Source: Bacteroides sp. UBA7333 (GTDB lineage: Bacteria; Bacteroidota; Bacteroidia; Bacteroidales; Bacteroidaceae). Taken from it: a DNA stretch of 30,345 nucleotides. How positions within the stretch are numbered: the first letter of the stretch is position 1; each line of letters opens with the position of its first letter. The notes under the pieces are model-generated. The model was given only the letters and a program-made list of their open reading frames with translations. It did no database searches and had not been told where the DNA came from. Shown piece by piece: positions 1-8,800 of this stretch. The DNA lies in NCBI GenBank assembly GCA_002471195.1, contig DKPN01000063.1:2157-32501 (forward strand), read 5' to 3'. Position numbers and translations under genes: made by a program.

Positions 1-31
1 AGAAGTGCTTCTTATTTTTATATGTTATACT

Positions 32-970
32 CTACCACTCATAACGCATTTTGCTCAAGCGACTGTAATCTTCTATCAATTCATTCATCACCTCATCTAC
101 ACTTTGTTGCTGTCTGAATAATGATGCAATTTGTCCGATTTCTAATTCGCCGTTTTCCAAATCACCTTCAAGAATACCCTTTTTGGGTCGACCGCTACCA
201 ATTAGTTCTAATAATTCAGAAGCTGTGGCACCCTTTGCCTCTGCTTGTTCGACCAGATTCTTGAAAAAATTGTTTGCTAAGCGGGTAGGTGAAAGTTTTT
301 TCAATAATAATTTTGTATCACCTTCATTTAGACGCAAACAGTACTCTTTGAATATTTGGCTAGCAGAACTCTCATAAGTCAACGCAAAACGCGTACCAAT
401 TTGCACACCTTCGGCGCCAAGGATGATGGCTGCCATAATAGACTGACCGGTACCAATGCCACCGGCAGCAATTAAAGGTAATGTTGTAGCTTTTCGAACG
501 GCAGGAATTAGACACAATGTTGTTGTTTCTTCTCTACCATTATGTCCTCCAGCTTCAAACCCTTCGGCAACAATAGCATCAACGCCTGCTTCTTCTGATT
601 TCATAGCAAATTTGGAAGAAGCCACCACATGCACCACGACTATATTATGGGCATGCAACCATGACGTCCATGTTTTAGGATTGCCTGCCGATGTAATGAC
701 GATTTTAACCCCTTCTTCAACAATAATCTTCATTAGCTCATCAATTTGCGGATACATCAATGGAACATTTACTCCAAAAGGTTTTGTAGTTGCAGCTTTG
801 CATTTTTGGATATGCTCTCGCAACAAGTCAGGGCACATCGATCCTGCTCCTATTACACCTAAACCACCAGCGTTGCTAACGGCAGATGCCAATCGCCAGC
901 CGCTACACCAAGCCATTCCACCTTGGACAATGGGATATTTAATTCCAAATAAGGAAGTAATTCTATTCAT
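32..970 (-). CDS. Nitronate monooxygenase / FabK-like FMN flavoprotein
   Basis: About 312 residues from the chosen start, a normal length for the 2-nitropropane dioxygenase family, whose TIM-barrel FMN enzymes oxidise alkyl nitronates or, as FabK, reduce enoyl-ACP. Visible family marks are the N-terminal GIKYPIVQGGM, the SNAGGLGVIGAGS loop, the EGFEAGGHNG motif with its conserved His, and the FMN-phosphate segments PLIAAGGIGTG and GAEGVQIGTRF. I start at the ATG at 970 because GIKYP normally lies a few residues from the start; an ATG at 982 and a TTG at 1003 are in frame but add unconserved residues. It is cytosolic, with no signal peptide. It lies about 100 bases after the preceding minus-strand gene, so co-transcription is uncertain. 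Sequence alone does not separate nitronate oxidase from enoyl-ACP reductase. Confidence 0.85.
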   Translation of the reverse strand: MNRITSLFGIKYPIVQGGMAWCSGWRLASAVSNAGGLGVIGAGSMCPDLLREHIQKCKAATTKPFGVNVPLMYPQIDELMKIIVEEGVKIVITSAGNPKTWTSWLHAHNIVVVHVVASSKFAMKSEEAGVDAIVAEGFEAGGHNGREETTTLCLIPAVRKATTLPLIAAGGIGTGQSIMAAIILGAEGVQIGTRFALTYESSASQIFKEYCLRLNEGDTKLLLKKLSPTRLANNFFKNLVEQAEAKGATASELLELIGSGRPKKGILEGDLENGELEIGQIASLFRQQQSVDEVMNELIEDYSRLSKMRYEW

Positions 971-1019
971 ACGATCAATCATTAATATTTTGAATACTAA
1001 CAAGTAAAAACATCAGTTG

Positions 1020-1048
1020 GTTCGAGTGGATATCGTTCCATATCGAAC
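1020..1048 (-). terminator. Possible weak terminator hairpin after the sigma/anti-sigma cluster
   Basis: An interrupted inverted repeat (GTTCGA...TCGAAC outer arms, TGGA...TCCA inner arms) lies about 25 bases after the stop of the 218-residue secreted protein gene. No clear U-tract follows, so this is a tentative call. Confidence 0.3.
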
Positions 1049-1072
1049 ATCTAAATTAAAGGAACTCAAATT

Positions 1073-1729
1073 TCAAGGGATAGTATCCGAGTAATGCTCT
1101 AGAACCTCCAATGTTCGCAATCTACGCTTTACACCTTTTCTGTTCCAAAAATCTTTAGTAAAAGGAGTCATTAAGTCAAGTCCACCGATTCCGGAAGTAG
1201 TATGATTCCAAGTCCCAATCAACCTATTGCCAGCTCTCTCTCCGATAGGGCTATAACGCAAACCAGTAGCTTCGATTTGAGCCAGCGAACTACGCACACC
1301 TTTATCGAAAGGGCTTTTAGCCCAATTGCTATAAGTACGAGCCATTTTTAAATGATAAAACGGATCACTTCTCCATGTATCTCTATTGACTCTAATTTTC
1401 TTTTGCTTAATAGGATCCCAATTATAAGGCGTATTTGCCTTATATGGCTTCAACGAGAGAATTTGTCGTTTATCAAGAGGCATTTCATTAGGAGTAATTG
1501 ATGGAAGCGTATTGTCAGGAGAAAGCCAACTTTTGCTATCCATTATCATTTGTTTGCCCATTACCCCCGATCCGAAATCAATACTATTAATTAAATCCTC
1601 GTTTATATGTATTTCATCATTCTCAAGTATACGTTCCACCTTTAACGAATCGTTAGCAATCAATTCCTGAGCATTTGATGAAGCAGGAATAAGAAGTATT
1701 AAAATTAGAAAAAAAACAATTCGCATCAT
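1073..1729 (-). CDS. Small secreted protein of unknown function, last gene of the sigma/anti-sigma cluster
   Basis: 218 residues. It begins with a signal peptide (hydrophobic core of Phe/Leu/Ile, then SSNAQ as a likely cleavage site), so the mature protein should be periplasmic or exported. The mature part is soluble and basic. It has a conserved-looking core, WRSDPFYHLKMARTYSNW, followed by GLRYSPIGERAGNRLIG, and shows no enzyme motif I recognise. From memory it resembles short Bacteroidales proteins annotated as DUF4858, an unchecked match. It starts 19 bases after the lipoprotein gene and is the fourth gene in a tight run behind an ECF sigma factor, so it may be made with the envelope-stress response that factor controls. 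A second ATG at codon 2 is an equally good start. Confidence 0.7.
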   Translation of the reverse strand: MMRIVFFLILILLIPASSNAQELIANDSLKVERILENDEIHINEDLINSIDFGSGVMGKQMIMDSKSWLSPDNTLPSITPNEMPLDKRQILSLKPYKANTPYNWDPIKQKKIRVNRDTWRSDPFYHLKMARTYSNWAKSPFDKGVRSSLAQIEATGLRYSPIGERAGNRLIGTWNHTTSGIGGLDLMTPFTKDFWNRKGVKRRLRTLEVLEHYSDTIP

Positions 1730-1748
1730 TTAAATGTAATTTAAATAT

Positions 1749-2261
1749 TTACCACCAGCGAAACCCACTACCACACAATGGCTCGTCAAAACAAGGATCA
1801 ATGGTCCATATCGTACGTGGATAGTTACGATTCTCCCACCATGATTTATATCTAGCAGCAGCTACCAATAATTCTTGATCGGATAAAAAGAACATTGCCT
1901 CATAATTGGGAGCATTCGCATATACAAGATGACTTCCCATTGAAGCCGGAAAACCCAAACGAATAGTTTCTATCGTCCATAATACACATTCGCCTAACCT
2001 AAGCTTTCCGCCATTACTATTATATAAAGTAGGAAAGGTAGGTATCAAACTCAAGTCATCGGCATATTTTAACAGCTCGGGTATATCAGTAGCATCAAAT
2101 TGGGGAACAACAATCACACCTTTGTCATTTTTGTTATTATACGTCCCTGCCTTTAATTCTTTTATAAATACACCAACCTCCGATTGATAGCTATCATTGA
2201 CACAGCTATTTAAACAAAAGATTAAACAGATAGTTATTAAATAATAGACTATTTTATTCAT
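1749..2261 (-). CDS. Lipoprotein of unknown function in the sigma/anti-sigma cluster
   Basis: 170 residues. The N-terminus is a lipoprotein signal (hydrophobic stretch, then LNSC with the modified Cys at residue 20). The body contains GVIVVPQFDATDIPELLKYADD and a Trp/Tyr-rich C-terminus (YKSWWENRNYPRTIW...GFRWW). No catalytic motif is apparent. The CGSGFRWW ending and regular spacing suggest a compact folded domain. I recall similar short Bacteroidales proteins under the name DUF4943 but could not check. It follows the anti-sigma gene by 15 bases and precedes the secreted-protein gene by 19, so the three are probably one transcript. It may act at the envelope as a sensor partner or an output of the sigma factor; that is inference from position only. 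Confidence 0.7.
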   Translation of the reverse strand: MNKIVYYLITICLIFCLNSCVNDSYQSEVGVFIKELKAGTYNNKNDKGVIVVPQFDATDIPELLKYADDLSLIPTFPTLYNSNGGKLRLGECVLWTIETIRLGFPASMGSHLVYANAPNYEAMFFLSDQELLVAAARYKSWWENRNYPRTIWTIDPCFDEPLCGSGFRWW

Positions 2262-2276
2262 AACATATAACTATTA

Positions 2277-3311
2277 TTAGAAAGACATCCGTATACCAGC
2301 TAGCAGATTGAAGCTTGTTGGATGAGTTGTACGCGAATTTTCGATGATCGATTTGGAAACAAAATGATGTTCGATGCGTGGTTCAATAAATGCTGACAGA
2401 TGTTCTTTTATCTTATAATCGAGCCCTACCCCTCCACCGATCGATACTTGTATAGGCTCAGCTTTAAAGCTATTATTAGGTGCACCCGCTATACATTTAT
2501 CCACTACAATACCAGCCGAAGCATATAGATTCACTTTAGAGGTTTTAATCATTGAGGCATTGAGGCGTATAGGAATTCCTATAAAATGAAGTTTCTTATC
2601 AATAGATGAAATATTTGAATATTGGATACCTGTTTCTATACTAAGAATTCGATTCATCTGTCTTTCAATATTCACCCCAACAGAAAAGGGAAGCTGATGG
2701 TGAGGAATCTTATTGGGAAGAGAAAATCCACCTATCACTTTTAACGCATACTTTTGAGAATCAGTTGTCCGGATATCTGCATCATTAACTGCCACTGTAT
2801 CTAATTCAAATTGAGTCATTTTAGACTCATGGTTTAATAATATATTCCCATGGCGGTTTAATTCGGACATATGATTATTTGAAGAATCATATGAAGACCA
2901 AGAAAACTGAAATGACATGGATATGAATACAGAATCTTCGGGATGATGAACAATCGGTACACATTTATTATTGCCAGAAAAAGATGACGATGTAACAGTT
3001 TTCTTCTCGACTTTAAATGATTGGAAAGAAAAATCATCTGATAAAGAAGATTGGTTAGAGTAGGCCAACTGATTGATTGTCTCTTCAATCTCTTTTTGTG
3101 GTGTGAACATCCAGAACGCTGCTGACGTAACAGCGAGAACTAAGAAAACAGCAACAGAGGATGCTACTCGATAAAACAGTATCCTTTTTTTGGTTTGAGC
3201 CGCTAAAAAATCTTCATTCAGATGTTCCCAAAAATGATCCTCCACTGTTATACCCGATTGTGAAAGTTTATTTTTGAACAATTGAGTTATATCATCCTGT
3301 TCTTTCTTCAT
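2277..3311 (-). CDS. Dual membrane-spanning anti-sigma factor (Dma-like): cytoplasmic anti-sigma segment, inner-membrane helix, outer-membrane barrel
   Basis: 344 residues in an unusual order: a short charged cytoplasmic part (1-43, containing DHFWEHLNEDFLAA), one transmembrane helix (about 45-68), a polar Ser/Asn-rich linker (about 70-185), then about 160 residues of alternating beta-strand pattern (KVIGGFSLPN, GVNIERQMN, IETGIQYS, VSIGGGVGLDY, FNLLAGIRMSF) ending in Phe, as outer-membrane barrels do. This matches the Dma family described in Bacteroides thetaiotaomicron, where one chain spans both membranes, restrains an ECF21 sigma factor and affects outer-membrane vesicle production. The gene overlaps the upstream sigma gene by 20 bases, which fits translational coupling of a sigma/anti-sigma pair. 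Topology and barrel are my reading of hydropathy. The link to vesiculation in this organism is inference. Confidence 0.75.
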   Translation of the reverse strand: MKKEQDDITQLFKNKLSQSGITVEDHFWEHLNEDFLAAQTKKRILFYRVASSVAVFLVLAVTSAAFWMFTPQKEIEETINQLAYSNQSSLSDDFSFQSFKVEKKTVTSSSFSGNNKCVPIVHHPEDSVFISMSFQFSWSSYDSSNNHMSELNRHGNILLNHESKMTQFELDTVAVNDADIRTTDSQKYALKVIGGFSLPNKIPHHQLPFSVGVNIERQMNRILSIETGIQYSNISSIDKKLHFIGIPIRLNASMIKTSKVNLYASAGIVVDKCIAGAPNNSFKAEPIQVSIGGGVGLDYKIKEHLSAFIEPRIEHHFVSKSIIENSRTTHPTSFNLLAGIRMSF

Positions 3312-3840
3312 ATTTTTTAAACTCCTTTATTTTCTTTGCCAATAGATATTTTGCTCGATGTAGTTGCGAGGTCGAGGAATGCTCTTTGATACCCAGCAAA
3401 TCTGCGATTTCCTTATGTGTTTTATCTTCAAATACATAAAGATTAAAAACAGTTCTGCACCCTTGTGGCAATTCAGCCACAAACAGCAACAGTTGTTCTT
3501 CAGAAAGCAAATATTCCTCTTTATCCAACTCGGGAATATCAGTTATCTGATCATCATACAAAAGCCATTTTTTATCTCGCTGCTGTTTACGCAGATAATC
3601 TAACGCATGCGATATGACCACTTTAGTAATCCAAGTAGAAAGCGAAGATTCACCTCGAAAAGAAAAACGTGTAAATATCTTCATAAAAGCATCGTGCAGT
3701 ACATCATGGGCTGCATCTATGTCGCCAATATATCTATAGCAAATGGCCAACATTCTTTCAGAATAGATTAAATAAAGCTTCTTACGAGCAGCCTCATCAC
3801 CTGTCCGACAACCTTTAATTAATTCTATTTCGTTTTCCAA
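3292..3840 (-). CDS. RNA polymerase ECF-type sigma factor, partner of the membrane-spanning anti-sigma
   Basis: 182 residues, the usual size for an ECF sigma factor. The sigma-2 region (about 15-90) shows YRYIGDIDAAHDVLHDAFMKIF, then SSLSTWITKVVISHALDYLRK, the core-binding and -10-melting helices. The sigma-4 region (about 120-178) shows LPQGCRTVFNLYVFEDKTHKEIADLLGI, with the HTH and the RAKYLLAKK recognition helix. It binds core polymerase in the cytosol and should be held inactive by the product of the overlapping downstream gene. It starts the four-gene minus-strand run. The 145 bases upstream hold no obvious TAnnTTTG housekeeping promoter, which would fit autoregulation but does not prove it. 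By context it most resembles Das1/ECF21 of Bacteroides. Confidence 0.88.
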   Translation of the reverse strand: MENEIELIKGCRTGDEAARKKLYLIYSERMLAICYRYIGDIDAAHDVLHDAFMKIFTRFSFRGESSLSTWITKVVISHALDYLRKQQRDKKWLLYDDQITDIPELDKEEYLLSEEQLLLFVAELPQGCRTVFNLYVFEDKTHKEIADLLGIKEHSSTSQLHRAKYLLAKKIKEFKKYEERTG

Positions 3841-3987
3841 ATCGATGTTTTATTTATAAAAAGCCTCTCGCGTTTCTATGTGTTAGACGTAGCATTATGA
3901 GGAATGCTGCAAAGCTTTTTGAAAAAAGAAGTTAAAAAGAGAATTTAAAGCGTTTTTGGAAGATAAAAACGCGATCAAGGGTTAGAA

Positions 3988-4032
3988 ATAAATAGGGATA
4001 TTATGATTTTTCATCACAACATCCCTATTTAT
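3988..4032 (-). terminator. Terminator hairpin after nadC
   Basis: A perfect 12-base inverted repeat (arms 3988-3999 and 4021-4032, core ATAGGGAT/ATCCCTAT) begins four bases past the nadC stop. The inner bases can extend the stem slightly. Only a short U-rich stretch follows on the minus strand. It also separates nadC from the sigma-factor gene. Confidence 0.65.
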
Positions 4033-4036
4033 AAAA

Positions 4037-4885
4037 TCAACAAGCTTTAAAACTCATATCAAGACCTTTTACAGAGTGAGTTAATGCTCCAACAGATATA
4101 AAGTCGACACCACATTCGGCATATTCACGCAAAGTGTCGAATGTAATTCCACCCGATGACTCTGTTTCGAAGCGGCCATTTACCATTTCAACAGCTTTCT
4201 TTGTCATCTCTGGTGTAAAGTTATCGAACATTACGCGATCAACTCCACCCAAATCTAACACTTGTTGTAATTCATCAAAACTACGAACTTCAATTTCAAT
4301 TTTAAGATCTTTGCCTTTTTCTTTGCAATAATCTTTTGCACGTGTTATTGCTTTATCAATGCCACCGGCAAAATCAACATGATTGTCTTTTAATAGAATC
4401 ATATCAAATAAACCAATGCGGTGATTCACTCCACCTCCAATTTTCACGGCTTTCTTTTCTAGTATTCGAAGGCCGGGTGTAGTTTTACGAGTATCTAGTA
4501 CGCGCGTAGTTGTTCCTTCCAACTGTTTTGCATATTTTCGAGTCATGGTTGCAATGCCACTCATGCGCTGCATTACATTCAACATCAAGCGCTCTGTTTG
4601 TAACAATGACTGTATTTTTCCTTCCACAATCATTGCAACATCGCCCGGTTTTACCTCAGTTCCATCTTCAATAAAAACCTCTACCTTCAAAGTAGGATCA
4701 AAACGATTAAAGATTTCTTTAGCCACCTCTATACCGGCTAAAACTCCAGTTTCTTTTATTAATAGTTTAGACTTACCAATTGCAGTTTCAGGTATGCAAG
4801 ATAGAGTTGTATGATCTCCATCACCTATATCTTCGGCAAATGCAAGATCAATTAATTTATCGATCAATTCTTTTTCCTTATCCAT
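4037..4885 (-). CDS. nadC: Nicotinate-nucleotide pyrophosphorylase (quinolinate phosphoribosyltransferase)
   Basis: 282 residues, full length for NadC, which converts quinolinate and PRPP to nicotinate mononucleotide, CO2 and pyrophosphate in de novo NAD synthesis. Key features are EDIGDGDHTT (18-27), TERLMLNVMQRMSGIAT (97-113), the PRPP/quinolinate site DTRKTTPGLR (131-140), GGGVNHR with His155/Arg156, LLKDNH (164-169), Glu199 in EIEVRSF, Asp221 in FDNF, SSGGI (243-247) and the terminal GALTHS. All expected active-site residues are present. The enzyme is cytosolic. nadA and nadB are not adjacent. The gene is divergent from rlmH, has a TACCTTTG element about 110 bases upstream, and is closed by a hairpin just after its stop. 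Confidence 0.96.
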   Translation of the reverse strand: MDKEKELIDKLIDLAFAEDIGDGDHTTLSCIPETAIGKSKLLIKETGVLAGIEVAKEIFNRFDPTLKVEVFIEDGTEVKPGDVAMIVEGKIQSLLQTERLMLNVMQRMSGIATMTRKYAKQLEGTTTRVLDTRKTTPGLRILEKKAVKIGGGVNHRIGLFDMILLKDNHVDFAGGIDKAITRAKDYCKEKGKDLKIEIEVRSFDELQQVLDLGGVDRVMFDNFTPEMTKKAVEMVNGRFETESSGGITFDTLREYAECGVDFISVGALTHSVKGLDMSFKAC

Positions 4886-4991
4886 CGAAATTATCTAAGT
4901 TATTATATGTTTTATTTTTCTGTTAGCCGCATTTCATAAATACATTCCTAATAGACCTTAATTATGAATAAAACTACTACCAGTAGTGAGG

Positions 4992-4999
4992 CAAAGGTA
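4992..4999 (-). promoter_or_regulatory. Candidate -7 box for nadC
   Basis: Reads TACCTTTG on the minus strand, matching the Bacteroidota TAnnTTTG consensus. No good -33 TTG was found at the expected distance, and the implied leader is about 100 bases. Confidence 0.4.
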
Positions 5000-5032
5000 T
5001 ATATTTATTATGATTTTACGTGAATAATTGAC

Positions 5033-5040
5033 TATTTTTG
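5033..5040 (+). promoter_or_regulatory. Candidate -7 box for rlmH
   Basis: TATTTTTG fits TAnnTTTG and lies 25 bases before the rlmH ATG, giving a short leader. The -33 element is weak. It is back to back with the nadC candidate, so the gap appears to be a divergent promoter region. Confidence 0.5.
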
Positions 5041-5065
5041 CAGGGTCATCATTTAGATAGAAACA

Positions 5066-5539
5066 ATGAAAACAACATTGCTCGTAGTAGGTAGAACAGT
5101 AGAACAACATTATATCACCGCAATCAACGATTATACACAACGTACCAAGCGTTATATATCGTTCGATTTAGAAGTTATACCTGAGCTGAAAAATACAAAA
5201 AGTCTATCGGCAGAGCAACAAAAAGAGAAAGAAGGCGAATTAATTTGTAAAGCCATTCAATCAGGCGATGTAGTTGTACTTCTAGATGAACATGGTAAAG
5301 AGATGCGTTCAATTGAATTTGCCGATTGGATGAAAAAGAAAATGAATACTGTTAATAAACGCTTAGTGTTTGTTATTGGAGGACCTTATGGATTTTCAAA
5401 AAAGGTATACGACCTTGCATCCGAAAAAATTTCCATGTCGAAAATGACATTTTCACACCAAATGATACGCCTTATATTTGTAGAGCAAATATATCGTGCA
5501 ATGACCATTCTCAAAGGAGGACCTTATCATCACGAATAA
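5066..5539 (+). CDS. rlmH: 23S rRNA (pseudouridine1915-N3)-methyltransferase
   Basis: 157 residues, the full length of this small SPOUT-class methyltransferase, which methylates N3 of pseudouridine 1915 in helix 69 of 23S rRNA using S-adenosylmethionine. The knotted SAM site is visible as VFVIGGPYGFS (101-111), followed by ISMSKMTFSHQMIRL with the conserved His131 and Arg, then FVEQIYRAMTILKGGPYHHE, the family's characteristic C-terminus. The N-terminal KTTLLVVGRT and the VVLLDEHGKEMRS segment also match. The protein is cytosolic and acts on assembled 70S ribosomes. It appears monocistronic: no clear terminator follows, but the next gene is 270 bases away behind an AT-rich spacer. Confidence 0.95.
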   Translation: MKTTLLVVGRTVEQHYITAINDYTQRTKRYISFDLEVIPELKNTKSLSAEQQKEKEGELICKAIQSGDVVVLLDEHGKEMRSIEFADWMKKKMNTVNKRLVFVIGGPYGFSKKVYDLASEKISMSKMTFSHQMIRLIFVEQIYRAMTILKGGPYHHE

Positions 5540-5663
5540 GTTTTCATCACTCTATTTATCTAAATCATCTATAAAACAATTCTCTATCAGAGGGTTACTA
5601 CACATTAAATTCATTTGTTAATTATATTTTATTTATACTTCTAATTATTAATATATTTAAATT

Positions 5664-5671
5664 TATGTTTG
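5664..5671 (+). promoter_or_regulatory. Weak candidate -7 box for the T9SS cargo gene
   Basis: TATGTTTG fits TAnnTTTG inside a very AT-rich spacer about 140 bases before the ATG at 5813. No convincing -33 element sits at the right distance, so chance occurrence is quite possible. Confidence 0.25.
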
Positions 5672-5812
5672 TAATTAAAAATTTAAATATACATTTATAT
5701 TACCTTTCAATCACAAAATCAATGAAATAGGATTTTTTTAAGCTGAAAACACAAATAAAGACGACCATTTGCACAGTTATTCGATTTTTTGTTAACTATA
5801 AATATATTACTT

Positions 5813-8800
5813 ATGAAAAAAATGGTCTTTTTAATGCTTGCTTTATTAATGGCAAGTTTTGTTCGGAGTCAATTTGTTGTTGAAAAACTCTGGGAGTCGA
5901 CTTCTGATATTCCGGCAGTTGGCAATGCCAAACAAGGAAGTGGTTATGATGGAACTATCTATATCCAAGACAAAAGTATTTCGAAAATTTATGCCTATAC
6001 TCAGGTAGGTAGCGAAGTGAAGCGCACCGAATTTGCAACATCAGATACAGGTAGTGGTTTCGATTGCGACGATGCCGGAAACTTAATTGTTCGTACCGGC
6101 TATTTTGCATCGGCTGCACCCAATGGATTAAAAATTTATAGAAAAGGAGAAACTATTGGCAAAAATATCTCTTTCACTCTGACACATCAAGGCAGAACTG
6201 ATTACACCAATGCAACAGGTGATATTTTCAGTGACAACGGAGGCTATGTATTTTTTTATTGCACCGGACAAACTACCGTGAGCTACGTAAAAATCAGAAA
6301 TGGCGGCGAAGGAGATGGAGCTATTACTGTGGGAAATATAGGAACAGGTTTGAGTGCCGGTACATCGACATCCGCCGTATACAGCGGTAATGCCGATGAT
6401 GTGACATGCCAGATCAGATCTAGTCAATGGCAAAAATTTGAAAATGGTACAACAAGTATCGTAACACCTCCCGATGCAAAAACAACGACATTGGGAGCTA
6501 CATTCTTTACGATTAAAGATGTTTATGGTGATGAGAAAGAGATTTGGGCTTACAATACGGGAACTGTAAATTATGACAGCCACTTTAAAGTAAGAAATAT
6601 GACCGATGAAAGCGATTTAAGCACATTGCTGAATGCAGAAGAAAAAACATTTAAGATTGGAAATGGAAATGCCACATCAACAGCCTATGCCAATTGGCTT
6701 TGCAGTTCGAAAATCGATGAAAAAACATTCTATATACATCAATTTCACCCAGGAAACGGTATTGCACTCTATAAAGTCTATGATTCATCGCCTTCTCCCA
6801 CCATTACTATAGATGGAATAACCGATAATCATATTAATTTTTCGGATACCGAAATAGGCAACAAGAGCGAAACAACTATTACTATTGCAGGAACTCACCT
6901 TGCAAATGATATTATAATAGAATCAAACAACCCTGTATTTGAAATTAATAAAACCTCAATCCAACCAACCACCGGTACTGTGGCGGCAACAACACTTACC
7001 ATAACGTTCAATCCTACCACTGCCAGTCAAGAAAATGGCATCATATCGGTTACCTCAAAAGGGGTGAAAAAAGAGATCCACACCAGTGGTTTAGGAGTTG
7101 AACCTACTCAAAAATCACCATTCATTGTCGAAAAGCTGTGGGAAAGCACTGAAAACCTTCTTCCTGATACAGATGCCAGACAAGGTGCAGGCTATAATGG
7201 AGTAATTTATACCGTTGATAAAACGAATAAAAAAGCATACACCTATACACACAACGGTACATCAATTGAAAAGGCCATGTTCATTGATGACCCAAATCTA
7301 ACAGGTACAGGCATAGCAATTGATGACGCCGGAAACATTGTCTATGGGATGGGCTTCCCCGGTTCGAATCCATCGAGTGCAATAATTGTAAAAGCTGGCG
7401 AGCAGCAAATGAAAACGATTCAATTCACCCTTCCAAAAGGTACTGAAACCAATGTAGGTCGTACAGATTACATTTCTGCCTTTGGAAACATGTTTAGCGC
7501 AGAGGGTGGTTTAATATTCTTTTATTCGCAAAATCAAGTTCAAATAAACTATGTGAAAGTAACCAATGGCGGAATATCAGAAAGTGATATCACTGTAGGA
7601 ACCATTAGCGGAAATGAAATTCACAAAGGAAATACCGGAAACAATATATTCAAAGGAACTGAATTATCAGCGATTGCACATGCGCGTTCCTCTCAATTAC
7701 AACAAGTCAATCAGGGAGAAACAGCACAAATATTTCATCTTCCAGAAATAAAAACATCAACTTTAGGAGGATGTACTTTTACCATCAAAGATGCAACCGG
7801 CAAAGATCATGAAATTTGGGTTTATAATACCGGAACTGTGAATTATGACAGCCAATTCAAAGTTTATGATAAAACCGATGACACTGACTTGGCAGATAAC
7901 ACTCCACAAGAGGCAAATATATTCATGATTGGGAATGGTGCCGGTATTTCTAAAAACTCATTCTCGAACTGGTTGACTTCATCTAAAATAAATGATGGTA
8001 CTTATTATATCCATCAATATTCACCGGGAGTAGGTATAGCCCTTTACAAAGTATATGACCCTAACTATATACCTCCTACTCCTCCAAGTATTACCATTGA
8101 AGGAATCTCTGAAAAAACGATCGACTTCGGAACAATCAATACTGATGAAGAGAAACAGTTTACATTCAATTTAAGCGGAAAAGATTTACTTTCAGATATT
8201 GTCTTATCTTCTTCAAGCAATATGTTTACCATCCATCCAAACAGACTAACTGCTATCGAAGGTATATTGGCAAAAAGTGAAATTACCGTTACATTTGCAC
8301 CTTCAGGTAAAGGAGAATATACTGAAAATATAACAATCACGTCGGATGGCATTAGCGAAAAAATTATTCTTAAAGCAAAAGCAGTAGAACCTAAAATGGA
8401 AGCTCCTATTGCAACCGAAGCCAGCAATGTTAGTATCAATGGTTTTACCGCTAACTGGAACCAAGCAAAAGATGCCGTAATTTATCAAATTATAATCGGT
8501 ACTCCTAATGAAGATAAAAGCGATATTGGAAAAGCAATAGAAGTGGCCACTAGTACTGACCTTTATTATGTGAAAGAAGGCTTGCAAGCTAATACCGAAT
8601 ATGCATATAAGATAGCTGCGGCTGATAGCAAAGGCAATGTATCGGAATATAGTAATGTAATAATAGTAAAAACAGAACAGATAATTCATACTATTATGGC
8701 AAGTGTTAGTAATGAAGAACAGGGTACAATCACACCAAGCGGTGAAGTTAAGGTAGTACATGGAGAAAACCAATCGTTCAGCATCGCTGCGCACCAAGGG

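Noticed and set aside
456..1007. 183-residue open frame on the plus strand opposite the nitronate monooxygenase gene
   Set aside because: Low-complexity antisense shadow of a strongly conserved enzyme; no motif and no promoter.
5789..5812. TTG start giving eight extra residues before the T9SS cargo protein
   Set aside because: The signal peptide starts cleanly at the ATG at 5813, and the extra residues are AT-rich leader.
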